A DNA stretch of 64,000 nt from NCBI GenBank assembly GCA_027531565.1, contig JAPZSB010000001.1, positions 62,001 to 126,000 on the forward strand. The letters run 5' to 3'. Under the pieces are notes generated by a model, which worked only from the letters and a program-made list of their open reading frames with translations, searched no databases and had not been told where the DNA came from. The DNA comes from Beijerinckiaceae bacterium (GTDB lineage Bacteria; Pseudomonadota; Alphaproteobacteria; Rhizobiales; Beijerinckiaceae). Positions 42,399 through 51,376 of this stretch are shown piece after piece. Position 1 is the stretch's first letter; each line of letters starts with the position of its first letter. Both the position numbers and the translations under genes were made by a program.

Positions 42399-43718
42399 AT
42401 GAGCGGCAACGCGATCGCCCTTCTCGGCTTTGCCGGGATGCTCCTTCTCATCGCGCTGCGCATGCCGGTGGGGCTCGCCATGCTGGTTGTCGGCGGGGCG
42501 GGCTATGCCTCGTTCGTCGGCACGCCGGTCTTTCTCAACTACCTGAAGACGACGCCGTATTACCTGTTCTCGAACTATACGCTCTCGGTCATCCCGCTCT
42601 TCGTGCTGATGGGCGCCTTTGCCGAAAAGACCGGCCTGTCCTCCGGCCTGTTCCGGGCCATGGCGGCGCTGGTCGGCCACCGGCGCGGCGGCATGGGCAT
42701 CGCGGTCATCGGCTCCTGCACGGCCTTCGGCGCGATCTGCGGCTCGTCGGTTGCCACCACGGCCACGTTCGGGCGGGCGGCCCTGCCGGAAATGATCCGT
42801 GACGGTTATGCGCCGGGCATTTCCGCCGGCACCGTGGCGGTGGGCGGCACGCTGGGCATCCTGATCCCGCCCTCGGTGATCCTTGTCGTCTACGCGATCT
42901 CGACCGAACAGAACATCGTCAAGCTCTTCATGGCCGCGCTCATCCCCGGGTTGATGGCCGCTGTCGGGTATGTGCTGGTGATCCTGTGGCTGGCCCGCCG
43001 CAACCCCGCGGCGATGCCGGTCCATGCGCCGATGCCGTGGCCGGAGCGGCTGAAGGCTCTTGGCGGGGTCTGGTCCTCGCTGATGATCGCCGTCGTGGTG
43101 GTCGGCGGCATCTATGGCGGGCTGTTCACGCCCACCGAAGCCGCGGCGGTCGGCGCGGTGGCGGTGCTGGCGGACGGGCTGATCCGGCGGACGATGACGC
43201 TGGAGAAATTCGGCCTGTCGCTGCGCCAGTCCGCCGAGACCTGCGGCATGATCTTCATGATCCTGCTCGGGGCGGAGGTGTTCAACGGGTTCCTCGCGCT
43301 GACGCAGCTTCCCACCAACGCGGCCGAGACCATCACCTCCTGGGGCCTGCCGCCCTATCTCGTGCTGATCGCGCTGCTGGCCTTCTACATCGTGCTCGGC
43401 GCGGTGATGGACGAGCTGGCGATGATCCTGCTCACGCTGCCGGTCTTCTTCCCGATCGTCACCGCGCTCGATTTCGGCATGATGAGCGACGAGGTCGCGA
43501 TCTGGTTCGGCATCCTCGTGCTGATCGTCGTCGGGATCGGGCTGGTGGCGCCGCCGGTCGGGCTGAATGTCTTCGTCATCTCGGCGATCGCCCGGACGAT
43601 CCCGATCACGCAGATCTATCGCGGCGTGCTGCCCTTCGTGGCGGCCGATATCGTCCGGCTGATGCTCTGCGTAGCCTTTCCCTCGCTCTCGCTGTGGCTT
43701 GTCCGGCTTCTCAGCTGA
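42399..43718 (+). CDS. TRAP transporter large permease, DctM family
   Basis: 439 residues with about twelve membrane helices. Family motifs include LRMPVGLAMLVVGGAGY, FGAICGSSVATTATFG, and PPSVILVVYAISTEQNI. Together with the preceding genes it forms a complete DctPQM importer driven by an ion gradient. The order P-Q-M with overlaps indicates one operon. Confidence 0.94.
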   Translation: MSGNAIALLGFAGMLLLIALRMPVGLAMLVVGGAGYASFVGTPVFLNYLKTTPYYLFSNYTLSVIPLFVLMGAFAEKTGLSSGLFRAMAALVGHRRGGMGIAVIGSCTAFGAICGSSVATTATFGRAALPEMIRDGYAPGISAGTVAVGGTLGILIPPSVILVVYAISTEQNIVKLFMAALIPGLMAAVGYVLVILWLARRNPAAMPVHAPMPWPERLKALGGVWSSLMIAVVVVGGIYGGLFTPTEAAAVGAVAVLADGLIRRTMTLEKFGLSLRQSAETCGMIFMILLGAEVFNGFLALTQLPTNAAETITSWGLPPYLVLIALLAFYIVLGAVMDELAMILLTLPVFFPIVTALDFGMMSDEVAIWFGILVLIVVGIGLVAPPVGLNVFVISAIARTIPITQIYRGVLPFVAADIVRLMLCVAFPSLSLWLVRLLS

Positions 43719-43804
43719 TCACTTTCCCGCCGAGGTTGATCGGCCTGCCGCCCTGTCGCATAACCGGAAGGCTGAGGGCTGGAGCAGGGCCGGGAGGGCA
43801 GATC

Positions 43805-44119
43805 ATGGTAGAAGATCTCACGCGCGAGGAGATCAAGGCGGGCCTCGAAAGCGGCTCGATCCTGCTGGTGGATGTGCGCGAGCCGCATGAATTCGCAGCC
43901 GGGCATATTCCCGGATCGGTCTCGCTGCCCCTGTCGCGCTTCTCGGTCGATGACCTGCCGCCGGCCGAGGGCAAGCGGGTGGTGCTGTCCTGCGCGGCGG
44001 GGGTCCGCTCGATGCAGGCGGCCATGCTGGCCCACCAGCAGGGGCGCGCCATCGACGCGCATTACCGGGGTGGCTTCAAGGACTGGTTTTTCGCCGGAGA
44101 GCCGGTCGAGCAGGGTTGA
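43805..44119 (+). CDS. Rhodanese-like sulfurtransferase
   Basis: 104 residues, one rhodanese domain. DVREPHEFAAGHIPGSVSLPL is the conserved central motif, and the active-site loop is CAAGVR with the catalytic Cys at residue 63. ATG at 43805, SD GGGAGGG. Single-domain rhodaneses move sulfane sulfur; the acceptor is unknown. It lies between the TRAP operon and the molybdenum hydroxylase gene. Confidence 0.9.
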   Translation: MVEDLTREEIKAGLESGSILLVDVREPHEFAAGHIPGSVSLPLSRFSVDDLPPAEGKRVVLSCAAGVRSMQAAMLAHQQGRAIDAHYRGGFKDWFFAGEPVEQG

Positions 44120-44191
44120 AAGCCCGGGCCAGCGGATTATCCTGAGCGCAACCGGCGGGAATCCTCCCGCAGCAACGCTTCAGGCACAATC

Positions 44192-46480
44192 ATGCGTCCA
44201 ATGAAATTCGGAATGGGCCAGGCGCTCACGCGCGTGGAAGACCATCGCTTCCTCACGGGGCAGGGCCATTACGCCACCGATTACCGGGCGAAGGGCCAGC
44301 TCCACGGCTTCGTGCTGCGGGCGCCCTTCGCCAGCGCGACCTTCACGATCGGGGATCTCGGCGCCGCGCGGGCGATGCCCGGCGTGAGGTTGATCCTGAC
44401 GCATGAAGAGGTGGCCCATCTGGGTGACCTGCCCTGCCAGGCGCCGATCAAGAATACCGATGGCTCGATGCCGCCGATGCCCTCCTACCCGGTCCTGCCG
44501 AAGGACCGCGTGCGGCATGTCGGCGAGGCGGTGGCGTTCATCGTGGCCGAGACGCTCGAGCAGGCCAAGGATGCCGCCGAGGCGATCGAGATCCGCTGGA
44601 AGGAGGCGCCGGTCGTCTCGGATGTCGCGGCGGCCCGCCAGCCCGGCGCGCCGCTCGTCCATGCCGAGGCGCCGGGCAATGTCGCCTTCGACCATATCCT
44701 CGGTGACCAGGCGAAGACCGATGCGATTTTCGCCAGGGCGCCGCGCGTCATCGGGCTGGATATCGTCAACAGCCGGATCATCGCGAATTACATGGAGCCC
44801 CGCACCATCGTGGCGGAGCCGGCGAAAGGCGGGGGCTGGCGGGTCACGCTCGGCAGCCAGGGCGTGCATGGCATCCGCAACACGCTGGCCAAGTTCATCT
44901 TCCGGATCGACCCGGCCACCCTGCGCGTGGTGACGCCGGATGTCGGCGGCGGCTTCGGCACGAAGAGCTTCATGTATCGCGAATATCCCCTCGCGCTGCA
45001 TGCGGCGATGGTGCTCGATGCGCCGGTCGGCTGGACCTCCGACCGGTCGGAGCATTTTTTCGCCTGCGCCCATGGCCGCGACAATCTCACCCGGGCCGAG
45101 ATGGCGCTTGACGAGAAGGGCCGGTTCCTCGCGATGCGGGTGATGCTGGACGCCAATATGGGCGCCTATCTCTCGCAATACGGGCCCTATATTCCGTGGA
45201 TCGGCTCGACCATGCTGACGGGGGTCTATGACATTCCCGCAGGCTATACCCGTATCCGGGGGATCTATTCGAACTCGGTGCCGTTCGATGCCTATCGCGG
45301 GGCCGGCCGGCCGGAAGCGGCCTATGCGATCGAGCGGCTGATCGATTTCATTGCCGACGAGACGGGCCTCGACCGGGTGAAGCTGCGCAAGCAGAATTTC
45401 ATCAAGCCGCGGCAGATGCCCTACAAGACCCCGACCGGACGCGTCTATGATTCCGGTGATTTCGCCGCGCATATGGCCGCCGCGCTCGACAAGGCGGACT
45501 GGAAGGGCTTCCCCGCCCGGCTCAAGGCCTCTAAGAAGGCCGGCAGGCTGCGCGGCATCGGTTTCGGTGTCTATATCGAGGCCTGCGGCGGTGGCTCGCC
45601 CGAGCCGGCCTATCTGACGCTGGAAAAGGATGGCAGCGTCACGGTGAAGATCGGCACGCAATCGAACGGGCAGGGGCACGAGACCGCCTATGCCCAGCTC
45701 GTGGCGCAGCATCTCGACCTGCCGCTGGAGCGGATCCGGGTGAAGCAGGGCGACACGAATGACACGCCGACGGGGTCAGGCACGGGTGGATCGCGCTCGA
45801 TTCCTGTCGGCGGGGCGGCGGTGGCGCGGGCAGCGGAGCTGCTGGCGGATGTCGTCACCACGCTGGCGGCGGATGCGCTCGAGGCCGGCAAGGGCGATCT
45901 CGAGATCGCCGATGGCGCCGTCCGGATTGCCGGCACGGATCGCCGGCTGACCTATGCCGAGATCGCCGCGCTTCCCAAGGCACGGGGCAAGCTCTCGACA
46001 CAGGCCGAGTTCCGGCCGCCGGAAGCCACCTATCCAAACGGCACCCATGTCTGCGAGGTCGAGATCGACCCCGAGACCGGCGAGACGCAGATCGTCAATT
46101 TCGTCATTGTCGATGATTTCGGCGTGACGCTGAACCCGATCCTGCTCGCCGGGCAGATCCATGGCGGGGCGGCGCAGGGCATCGGGCAGGCCATGGTCGA
46201 GCGCTTCGTGCAGGACGAGAAGGGCCAGATCCTGACGGCCAGCTTCCTCGACTATGCCATGCCGCGCGCCACCGACATCCCGAGCTTCCAGTTCGAGACG
46301 CGGAACGTGCCCTGCACCACCAACGCGATCGGCGTGAAGGGCGCCGGCGAGGCTGGCACGATCGGTGCGGCACCGGCCGTGATGAATGCCATTGTCGACG
46401 CACTCCGGCGCGCGAAGGGCATCCGTCATATCGACATGCCGGCCAATGCGATGGCCATCTGGGAAGCCCTTCGCCGGTAG
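44192..46480 (+). CDS. Molybdopterin-binding large subunit, xanthine dehydrogenase / CoxL family (orphan)
   Basis: 762 residues. The family's molybdenum-cofactor domains are clear: PDVGGGFGTKSFMYREYPLAL, the active-site loop DAYRGAGRPEA and the catalytic Glu720 in IGVKGAGEAGTIG. The loop AYRGAGR is the general hydroxylase form, not the CO-dehydrogenase form with the CSFR motif, so it is not form I CODH. Such subunits normally work with an FAD subunit and a [2Fe-2S] subunit, but neither is adjacent. Substrate unknown. Downstream cytochrome c' and b561 genes might connect to its electron transport, as an inference. Confidence 0.9.
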   Translation: MRPMKFGMGQALTRVEDHRFLTGQGHYATDYRAKGQLHGFVLRAPFASATFTIGDLGAARAMPGVRLILTHEEVAHLGDLPCQAPIKNTDGSMPPMPSYPVLPKDRVRHVGEAVAFIVAETLEQAKDAAEAIEIRWKEAPVVSDVAAARQPGAPLVHAEAPGNVAFDHILGDQAKTDAIFARAPRVIGLDIVNSRIIANYMEPRTIVAEPAKGGGWRVTLGSQGVHGIRNTLAKFIFRIDPATLRVVTPDVGGGFGTKSFMYREYPLALHAAMVLDAPVGWTSDRSEHFFACAHGRDNLTRAEMALDEKGRFLAMRVMLDANMGAYLSQYGPYIPWIGSTMLTGVYDIPAGYTRIRGIYSNSVPFDAYRGAGRPEAAYAIERLIDFIADETGLDRVKLRKQNFIKPRQMPYKTPTGRVYDSGDFAAHMAAALDKADWKGFPARLKASKKAGRLRGIGFGVYIEACGGGSPEPAYLTLEKDGSVTVKIGTQSNGQGHETAYAQLVAQHLDLPLERIRVKQGDTNDTPTGSGTGGSRSIPVGGAAVARAAELLADVVTTLAADALEAGKGDLEIADGAVRIAGTDRRLTYAEIAALPKARGKLSTQAEFRPPEATYPNGTHVCEVEIDPETGETQIVNFVIVDDFGVTLNPILLAGQIHGGAAQGIGQAMVERFVQDEKGQILTASFLDYAMPRATDIPSFQFETRNVPCTTNAIGVKGAGEAGTIGAAPAVMNAIVDALRRAKGIRHIDMPANAMAIWEALRR

Positions 46481-46656
46481 AGGCGCGTTGAGGGCAATGG
46501 CGAAAATGCGAGGCTGCGCCGATCACGACCCTGTGAAGCGCGGCCTTCTTTGCATGGATGCAATCAATTAGACCTAGACAAAGTCGTAACAGCTTCCAAG
46601 GTGAGAGGGATGCGGGAGCGGCATCGTGCCGCGCCCAAGGAAAAAAGGAATGCCCC

Positions 46657-47085
46657 ATGCGTCGTGCCGTTATTCTCGCCACCCTTCTCGCGGTCGGCGT
46701 TGGTGCCGCCTATGCGCAATCGGCCGCGATCGGCCAGCGCAAGGACCAGTTCAAGGCGATGGGTGGCGCCGCCGGACCGATCGGCAAGATGCTGCGCGGC
46801 GAGGACGCTTTCAACCTTGCGACCGTCCAGAACGGCCTGCGCACGATCCAGGCCAATGCCAAGACGCTGCCGGGCCTGTTCCCGGATGATTCGAAGACCG
46901 GCGACACCAAGGCGCTGCCGGCGATCTGGGAGAACAAGGCCAAGTTCAACGGCATCTTCACCAAGATGGAAGCCGATGCCACGGCCGCGCTCGCCGCCAT
47001 CAAGGACGAGGCCAGCATGAAGGCGGAAATGCCGAAGGTTCTCGGCAATTGCGGCGCCTGCCACCAGGAATTCCGCGCCCGCTGA
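46657..47085 (+). CDS. Cytochrome c' (c-556 type)
   Basis: 142 residues from ATG 46657 (SD AAAGGAA). The signal MRRAVILATLLAVGVGAAYA is followed by the four-helix cytochrome c' fold (QRKDQFKAMGGAAGPIGKM, then IWENKAKFNGIFTKMEADA). The heme motif CGACH is at the C terminus (Cys132, His136), where cytochrome c' proteins carry it. Periplasmic electron carrier or NO-binding protein. It lies 12 nt upstream of the b561 gene. Confidence 0.93.
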   Translation: MRRAVILATLLAVGVGAAYAQSAAIGQRKDQFKAMGGAAGPIGKMLRGEDAFNLATVQNGLRTIQANAKTLPGLFPDDSKTGDTKALPAIWENKAKFNGIFTKMEADATAALAAIKDEASMKAEMPKVLGNCGACHQEFRAR

Positions 47086-47097
47086 GGACATCCAGCC

Positions 47098-47820
47098 ATG
47101 TCGGGACGCGACCGCACGCAAGCGGGCACGGTGCGGGTGTGGGATTGGCCCACCCGCGCCTTCCACTGGCTGCTCGTCAGCCTGATCGTCTCGGCCTGGC
47201 TCAGTTTCGAACTGGCTAACAGGATCGGGGACCCGACGCTGAAATGGCATCGCTGGAACGGCTATGCCATTCTCGTCCTCCTCGTCTTCCGGCTGATCTG
47301 GGGGCTTGTCGGCTCCTCGACGGCCCGCTGGGCCAGCTTCGTCCGCGGGCCGGGCGCGATGCTGCGCTATGCGCTCGGCATGATGCGCGGCGAGAAGGCG
47401 CGCTATCTCGGGCATAACCCGGTCGGGACGGCGATGATCCTTGTCCTGCTGGCGGCCGTCGGCGCGCAGGCGATGCTCGGCCTGTTCTCGCTCGAGCATA
47501 ACGAGATCACGGCCGGCCCGCTCAAGCGGCTCATCTCCGACGAGACGGCCAAGATCATCACCGACCTGCATGTCCGGGGCTTCAACATCATCATCGCCTT
47601 CGCGGTCATCCATGTGCTGGCCAATGCCGGCTACGGGATGATGACCGGCGAGCCTCTGATCCAGGCGATGGTGACGGGGAAAAAACCGGCGGAACCCTAT
47701 GTCGATGCACCGGAAATGGTGCCCGCTCCGTCAGTGACGCTGCGGGCGCTGATCGTACTGGCGGTTTCCGTCGTCATCGTGTTCGGCGGGATCATGCTGG
47801 CGGGCGGACGGATCCTCTAG
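47098..47820 (+). CDS. Cytochrome b561 domain protein
   Basis: 240 residues, about five membrane helices. It begins TVRVWDWPTRAFHWLLVSL, the typical DxPTRxFHW motif of bacterial di-heme b561/Ni-Fe-hydrogenase-b-type cytochromes, with heme His in HRWNGY, DLHVRGFNIIIAF and FAVIHVLANAGYGM. It presumably passes electrons between the quinone pool and a periplasmic cytochrome, likely the adjacent c'. The pair c'-b561 is a recurring combination. Confidence 0.92.
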   Translation: MSGRDRTQAGTVRVWDWPTRAFHWLLVSLIVSAWLSFELANRIGDPTLKWHRWNGYAILVLLVFRLIWGLVGSSTARWASFVRGPGAMLRYALGMMRGEKARYLGHNPVGTAMILVLLAAVGAQAMLGLFSLEHNEITAGPLKRLISDETAKIITDLHVRGFNIIIAFAVIHVLANAGYGMMTGEPLIQAMVTGKKPAEPYVDAPEMVPAPSVTLRALIVLAVSVVIVFGGIMLAGGRIL

Positions 47821-47857
47821 CACGGGCCTGCGGCTGATCCGGCACAGGCTCGGGCGG

Positions 47858-48469
47858 TCAGTCCATCACCGCCGCCTTGAGGATCACCACCATCGTGGCA
47901 TGGCCGGGTTCTTCCCCGATGCAGCGGATGATGTGCTGCCGGTCGCAGCGATAGCGCAGGGTTTCGCCGGCGCGCGCCACTTCCGTCACGCCGCCGACCT
48001 CGACCTCGAAAGCGCCACGGATCACCGACAGGTTCTCCACCGAGCCGCGCTGATGCGCATCGGAATCCAGCACGGCGCCAGGTTCGGCCTGCACGTCATA
48101 CCATTGCAGCCATTCCACCGTCTTGAGCCAGCCGACAATGGCGAGCCGCATCTTGCCGTCGTCGGAGACGAGGATCGGCGTATCGCCCTTGCTCGAGCGC
48201 TCGATGAAGGGCTCCTCCTCCGAGGAGACAAGGAACCGCTCGATCGAGACATCCAGCGCCTGGCTGAGACGCCAGATGGTGGCGAGGGTCGGATTGGTCT
48301 CGTTGCGCTCGATCTGGCTGATGATCGACTTGGCAACGCCGCTCTGCTCGGCCAGTTCCGACAGCGAGAGATTATAGGCCTTGCGCAGCCGCTGGATCGT
48401 CTTGCCCAGCTGCCCGGACAGCGCCACGGCGCCGGCATCCATCTCGCGCGGTTTGTCCTTGTCCTGCAT
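47858..48469 (-). CDS. XRE-family regulator with C-terminal cupin domain
   Basis: 203 residues. The helix-turn-helix (about residues 20-75) reads LRKAYNLSLSELAEQSGVAKSIISQIERNETNPTL. A cupin_2 domain follows (about 125-195). HTH-cupin proteins regulate genes for uptake or catabolism of small molecules sensed by the cupin. It is downstream of, and co-directional with, the TRAP binding protein gene, 106 nt away, so it might regulate the neighbouring operon. Confidence 0.92.
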   Translation of the reverse strand: MQDKDKPREMDAGAVALSGQLGKTIQRLRKAYNLSLSELAEQSGVAKSIISQIERNETNPTLATIWRLSQALDVSIERFLVSSEEEPFIERSSKGDTPILVSDDGKMRLAIVGWLKTVEWLQWYDVQAEPGAVLDSDAHQRGSVENLSVIRGAFEVEVGGVTEVARAGETLRYRCDRQHIIRCIGEEPGHATMVVILKAAVMD

Positions 48470-48575
48470 GGCCGATCTGAGGTTGTTTTGTCAGGCGAAC
48501 GATCGTTCGTTGCACCGAACTTCTTTTGCCCCAGCCTTGGGCCCTGCGCAAGATGCCGGCCTCATGATGCGGGAA

Positions 48576-49649
48576 TCAATCCCCCTGCATGGCGAGCGAG
48601 CCGGCCAAGGTCACACGGCGCCAGGGTCGGGCGCGGGCGCGGGAGGCCTCCATCGAGGTGATGATCCGGCCCGCCAGTTCCGATTTCGAGGAGAGGTCCT
48701 GCACGAGGTCGCGCGCGTGCAGCCGGGCAGCGGCGATCAGATCCGCCGGAAGCCGGCGCAGCTGGACCTGGTGGTTCGTCACGAGATCGAGCAGGGCGCC
48801 GGCATTGTCGTTCTGTGCCTCGACAAGGCCGCGGGCATGGGCTTCCGCCGAGGCGGCTTCCAGAATGGCGCGATGGGCGGGCGAGAGCTTCTCCCAGGCC
48901 GGGAGATGGATGATCGCCTCTGCCGCGCCATTCGGCTTGTTGAAGCCCGGGGCGTAGTAGAACGGCGCCGGCTTGTAGAGCCCGAGCGGCAGGTCATTGA
49001 CCGGGGCGAGAAACTCCACGGCATCGATTACCCCGGAGGAGAGTGAGATCAGCAGGTCGCCCGGCGCGATGGTGAGCGCGGTGGCGCCCATGCGCTGCCA
49101 GAGTTCCGCCCCGAGGCCCTGCGCGCGGATCTTCAGGCCCCGGAGATCGGTCGCGGAGGCGAGTTCCCGCTTGAACCAGCCGGCCATGGAGGGGCCGGTA
49201 TTGCCAGCGAGCAGCGGCTTGACCGCGAAGGGGCGATAGAGCTCGTCCCACAGGGCCTGCCCGCCGCCGCGCTCGAGCCAGGCCTGATGCTCGATCGGGT
49301 CCGGACCGAAGGGCAGGGTGGTGAAGGCATTCGCGGCGGGGTTCTTGCCCTGCCAGAAGAAGGCGGCGGAATGCCCCATCTCCACCGTGCCGTTGCCGAC
49401 GGCATCGAGCACCTGCAGGGCGGGGACAATCTCGCCCGCGCCGAAAAGCTGGATCTCGAAGGTGCCGCCCGAGAGTTCGGCGACGCGGCGCGCGAGATAG
49501 GCGGCCGCCATGCCGGGGCCAGGCAGGTTCTTCGGCCAGGAGGTGGCCATGCGCCAGCGGATCCGCTCCTGTGCATGGACAGCGGGGGCAGCGAGCAGGG
49601 CCGGGCTGGCTGCGGCGCCGGCAAGCAGGGAGCGGCGGGTTCGGATCAT
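48576..49649 (-). CDS. TRAP transporter substrate-binding protein (DctP/TakP-like), orphan, downstream of thiD
   Basis: 357 residues. The signal MIRTRRSLLAGAAASPALLA contains TRRSLLA, a Tat-like motif. The mature part begins RIRWRMATSWPKNLPG, typical of DctP proteins of the TakP group, which bind 2-oxo acids or related organic acids. The start is only 11 nt after the thiD stop, and the 11-nt spacer holds a GAGG SD, so it is probably the third gene of the TPP-riboswitch operon. No DctQM permeases are adjacent on this strand; the nearest, at 41867-43718, lie on the other strand. The ligand is unknown. Confidence 0.88.
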   Translation of the reverse strand: MIRTRRSLLAGAAASPALLAAPAVHAQERIRWRMATSWPKNLPGPGMAAAYLARRVAELSGGTFEIQLFGAGEIVPALQVLDAVGNGTVEMGHSAAFFWQGKNPAANAFTTLPFGPDPIEHQAWLERGGGQALWDELYRPFAVKPLLAGNTGPSMAGWFKRELASATDLRGLKIRAQGLGAELWQRMGATALTIAPGDLLISLSSGVIDAVEFLAPVNDLPLGLYKPAPFYYAPGFNKPNGAAEAIIHLPAWEKLSPAHRAILEAASAEAHARGLVEAQNDNAGALLDLVTNHQVQLRRLPADLIAAARLHARDLVQDLSSKSELAGRIITSMEASRARARPWRRVTLAGSLAMQGD

Positions 49650-49660
49650 GGCGGACCTCG

Positions 49661-50458
49661 TCACCAGAAGGCGTGGAAATGGTGGGTGGGGCCATGGCCC
49701 TGCCCGATCTGCAGCCGATCCGCCGCCGCGATGGCGGCATGGACATAGGCCTTGGCAGCGCCCACCGCCTCTTCGAGGGCCTGTCCCTTCGCCAGCCCGG
49801 CGGCGATGGCCGAGGACAGGGTGCAGCCCGTGCCGTGGCTGTTGCGCGAGGGGATGCGCGGGGCGGCGAAAGCCTTCAGCCCTGCAGGCGTGACGAGGAC
49901 GTCGATCGCCTCGGCGCCGCTGCCATGGCCGCCCTTCATCAGAACGGCGCGCGGGCCGAGGGCGAGCAGGGCCCGGCCCTGAGCTTCCATCGCGGCGACG
50001 CTCTCTGCCATCGGTTCGCCAAGCAGACGGGCGGCCTCGTGCAGGTTCGGGGTCAGCAGGTCGGCGCGCGGCAGCAGCCGGCCGACCAGGGTCGCCACCG
50101 CGGCCTCGGTGAGCAGCGGATCGCCGCTGGCCGCAACCATCACCGGATCGACGATGACCGGGCCGGAATAGCCGGCGGCGAGGCTGTCCGCCACGGCCTC
50201 GATGGTGACCGGAACCGAGAGCATGCCGATCTTCACGGCATTGACGGGAATATCCTCCAGCACCGAGCGGATCTGCCGGCTGACGAATTCCGCCGGGACA
50301 TCGTGGATGCCCTGCACGCCGAGCGTGTTCTGCGCCGTCAGCGCGGTGATGACGCTGGCCCCGTAGACGCCGAGAGCGGAAAAGGTCTTGAGATCCGCCT
50401 GGATGCCGGCGCCGCCGCCCGAATCCGAGCCGGCAATGGTGAGGGCAATGGCCGTCAT
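49661..50458 (-). CDS. thiD: Hydroxymethylpyrimidine/phosphomethylpyrimidine kinase
   Basis: 265 residues. ThiD phosphorylates HMP and HMP-P to HMP-PP for thiamine synthesis. The family start is [23 protein letters not shown]; motif [14 protein letters not shown] and the C-terminal [19 protein letters not shown] (kinase GTGC loop) are present. It overlaps thiM by 4 nt (ATGA) and is followed by the TRAP binding protein. The operon is under a TPP riboswitch. Confidence 0.96.
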   Translation of the reverse strand: MTAIALTIAGSDSGGGAGIQADLKTFSALGVYGASVITALTAQNTLGVQGIHDVPAEFVSRQIRSVLEDIPVNAVKIGMLSVPVTIEAVADSLAAGYSGPVIVDPVMVAASGDPLLTEAAVATLVGRLLPRADLLTPNLHEAARLLGEPMAESVAAMEAQGRALLALGPRAVLMKGGHGSGAEAIDVLVTPAGLKAFAAPRIPSRNSHGTGCTLSSAIAAGLAKGQALEEAVGAAKAYVHAAIAAADRLQIGQGHGPTHHFHAFW

Positions 50459-51246
50459 GGTGTGTCTCCTCCGGACGGGGCGAGGCGCAACCCCGTGGCA
50501 ATGTCTTCCGGGGTCAGCGCGGCGAGGCTGTCGATCAGGTGCATGGCGAAGCTGCCCGGGCCGCGGGCAAGCCCTGCCGCCTGCTCGGCAGCGATGTTGA
50601 GCACCGACAGGCCGGCAGCGGCCGCGACAACCGGATCGGTCTCGACTGCGAGACAGGCGGCGAGGATCGCGCCGAGCAGGCAGCCAGCGGCGGTGATCTC
50701 CTGCAACAGGGGATGGCCATTCGCCAAAGCGAGGTGGCGATCGCCGAGACGGATCCGGTCCACCGGCCCGGTGATGACATGGCAGGAGGCGGCAGGCAGG
50801 TCCGATGCGAAAGCCGCGGCCTCCGCCGGGTTGAGTTTCACGATGGTCGGGGTTTCGGCCAGGATCGCCAGGGCCAGCGCCCGCCGGCGGAGCGAGCGGT
50901 CGGCAAAGGCGGGGTCGAGCACGAAGGGCCGGCCCAGCCGGGCGCAGGCGGCAGCCGCGCGGGGGAGGGCGGCGAAGCGCTCGCCATCGAGCATCCCGAG
51001 ATTGAGCAGCACGGCCGCGCTGCCGGCCACGAAATCCTCGATCTCGTCCGGATGCGTCGTCAGGGTCGGAACAGCGCCGATCGCCAGCAGGCCATTCGCC
51101 GTCAGCGCCTGCGCGACCGGGTTGGTCAGCGCATGGATGCGCGGGCGCCGCTGCCGCAGCCGCGCGAGAACCGCGCCGCAGCGTTCGGCCCAGGGGGCGG
51201 TGTGGGGATCGGGGACGCCCGGTGCGGGCGCGGGAACCATCTGCAT
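50455..51246 (-). CDS. thiM: Hydroxyethylthiazole kinase
   Basis: 263 residues. ThiM phosphorylates the thiazole alcohol (HET) in thiamine salvage. Motifs are [36 protein letters not shown] and [15 protein letters not shown] (catalytic Cys region). The start codon has a GGAGG SD that overlaps the riboswitch P1 helix. No thiE or thiC gene is in the window; this is a salvage module. Confidence 0.94.
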   Translation of the reverse strand: MQMVPAPAPGVPDPHTAPWAERCGAVLARLRQRRPRIHALTNPVAQALTANGLLAIGAVPTLTTHPDEIEDFVAGSAAVLLNLGMLDGERFAALPRAAAACARLGRPFVLDPAFADRSLRRRALALAILAETPTIVKLNPAEAAAFASDLPAASCHVITGPVDRIRLGDRHLALANGHPLLQEITAAGCLLGAILAACLAVETDPVVAAAAGLSVLNIAAEQAAGLARGPGSFAMHLIDSLAALTPEDIATGLRLAPSGGDTP

Positions 51247-51252
51247 CGCTTT

Positions 51253-51334
51253 CCTCCGCCGGCATGACCCGGTTCAGGTTCGATGGGTTGGCGGGAAGCC
51301 TCTCAGCCCGGTTTCCCGGGCACCCCAAGCGGTT
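51253..51334 (-). promoter_or_regulatory. TPP riboswitch (THI element)
   Basis: Read on the minus strand the conserved boxes are GGGGTGC, then CTGAGA, then GAACCTG and GGGTCATGCCGGCGG, in the right order and spacing for the TPP aptamer, with an extra P3-like CCCGGG arm. P1 pairs CCGC (51332-51329) with GCGG (51259-51256); that strand overlaps the thiM SD GGAGG (51257-51253) by two bases. This suggests control of translation: TPP binding hides the SD. Confidence 0.95.
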
Positions 51335-51340
51335 CTTCGC

Positions 51341-51369
51341 TAGCTAATCCCTCGCGCGGGCTTTGGCAA
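51341..51369 (-). promoter_or_regulatory. Predicted promoter of the thiM operon
   Basis: On the minus strand TTGCCA (51364-51369) and TAGCTA (51341-51346) are 17 nt apart; the transcript would begin near 51334, at the riboswitch 5' end. It sits in the gap after the DMT transporter gene. Confidence 0.55.
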
Positions 51370-51376
51370 CCGCTCC

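Noticed and set aside
44192-46480. Form I CO dehydrogenase large subunit
   Set aside because: The active-site loop reads AYRGAGR and lacks the CSFR motif of true CoxL, and no coxS/coxM genes are adjacent.
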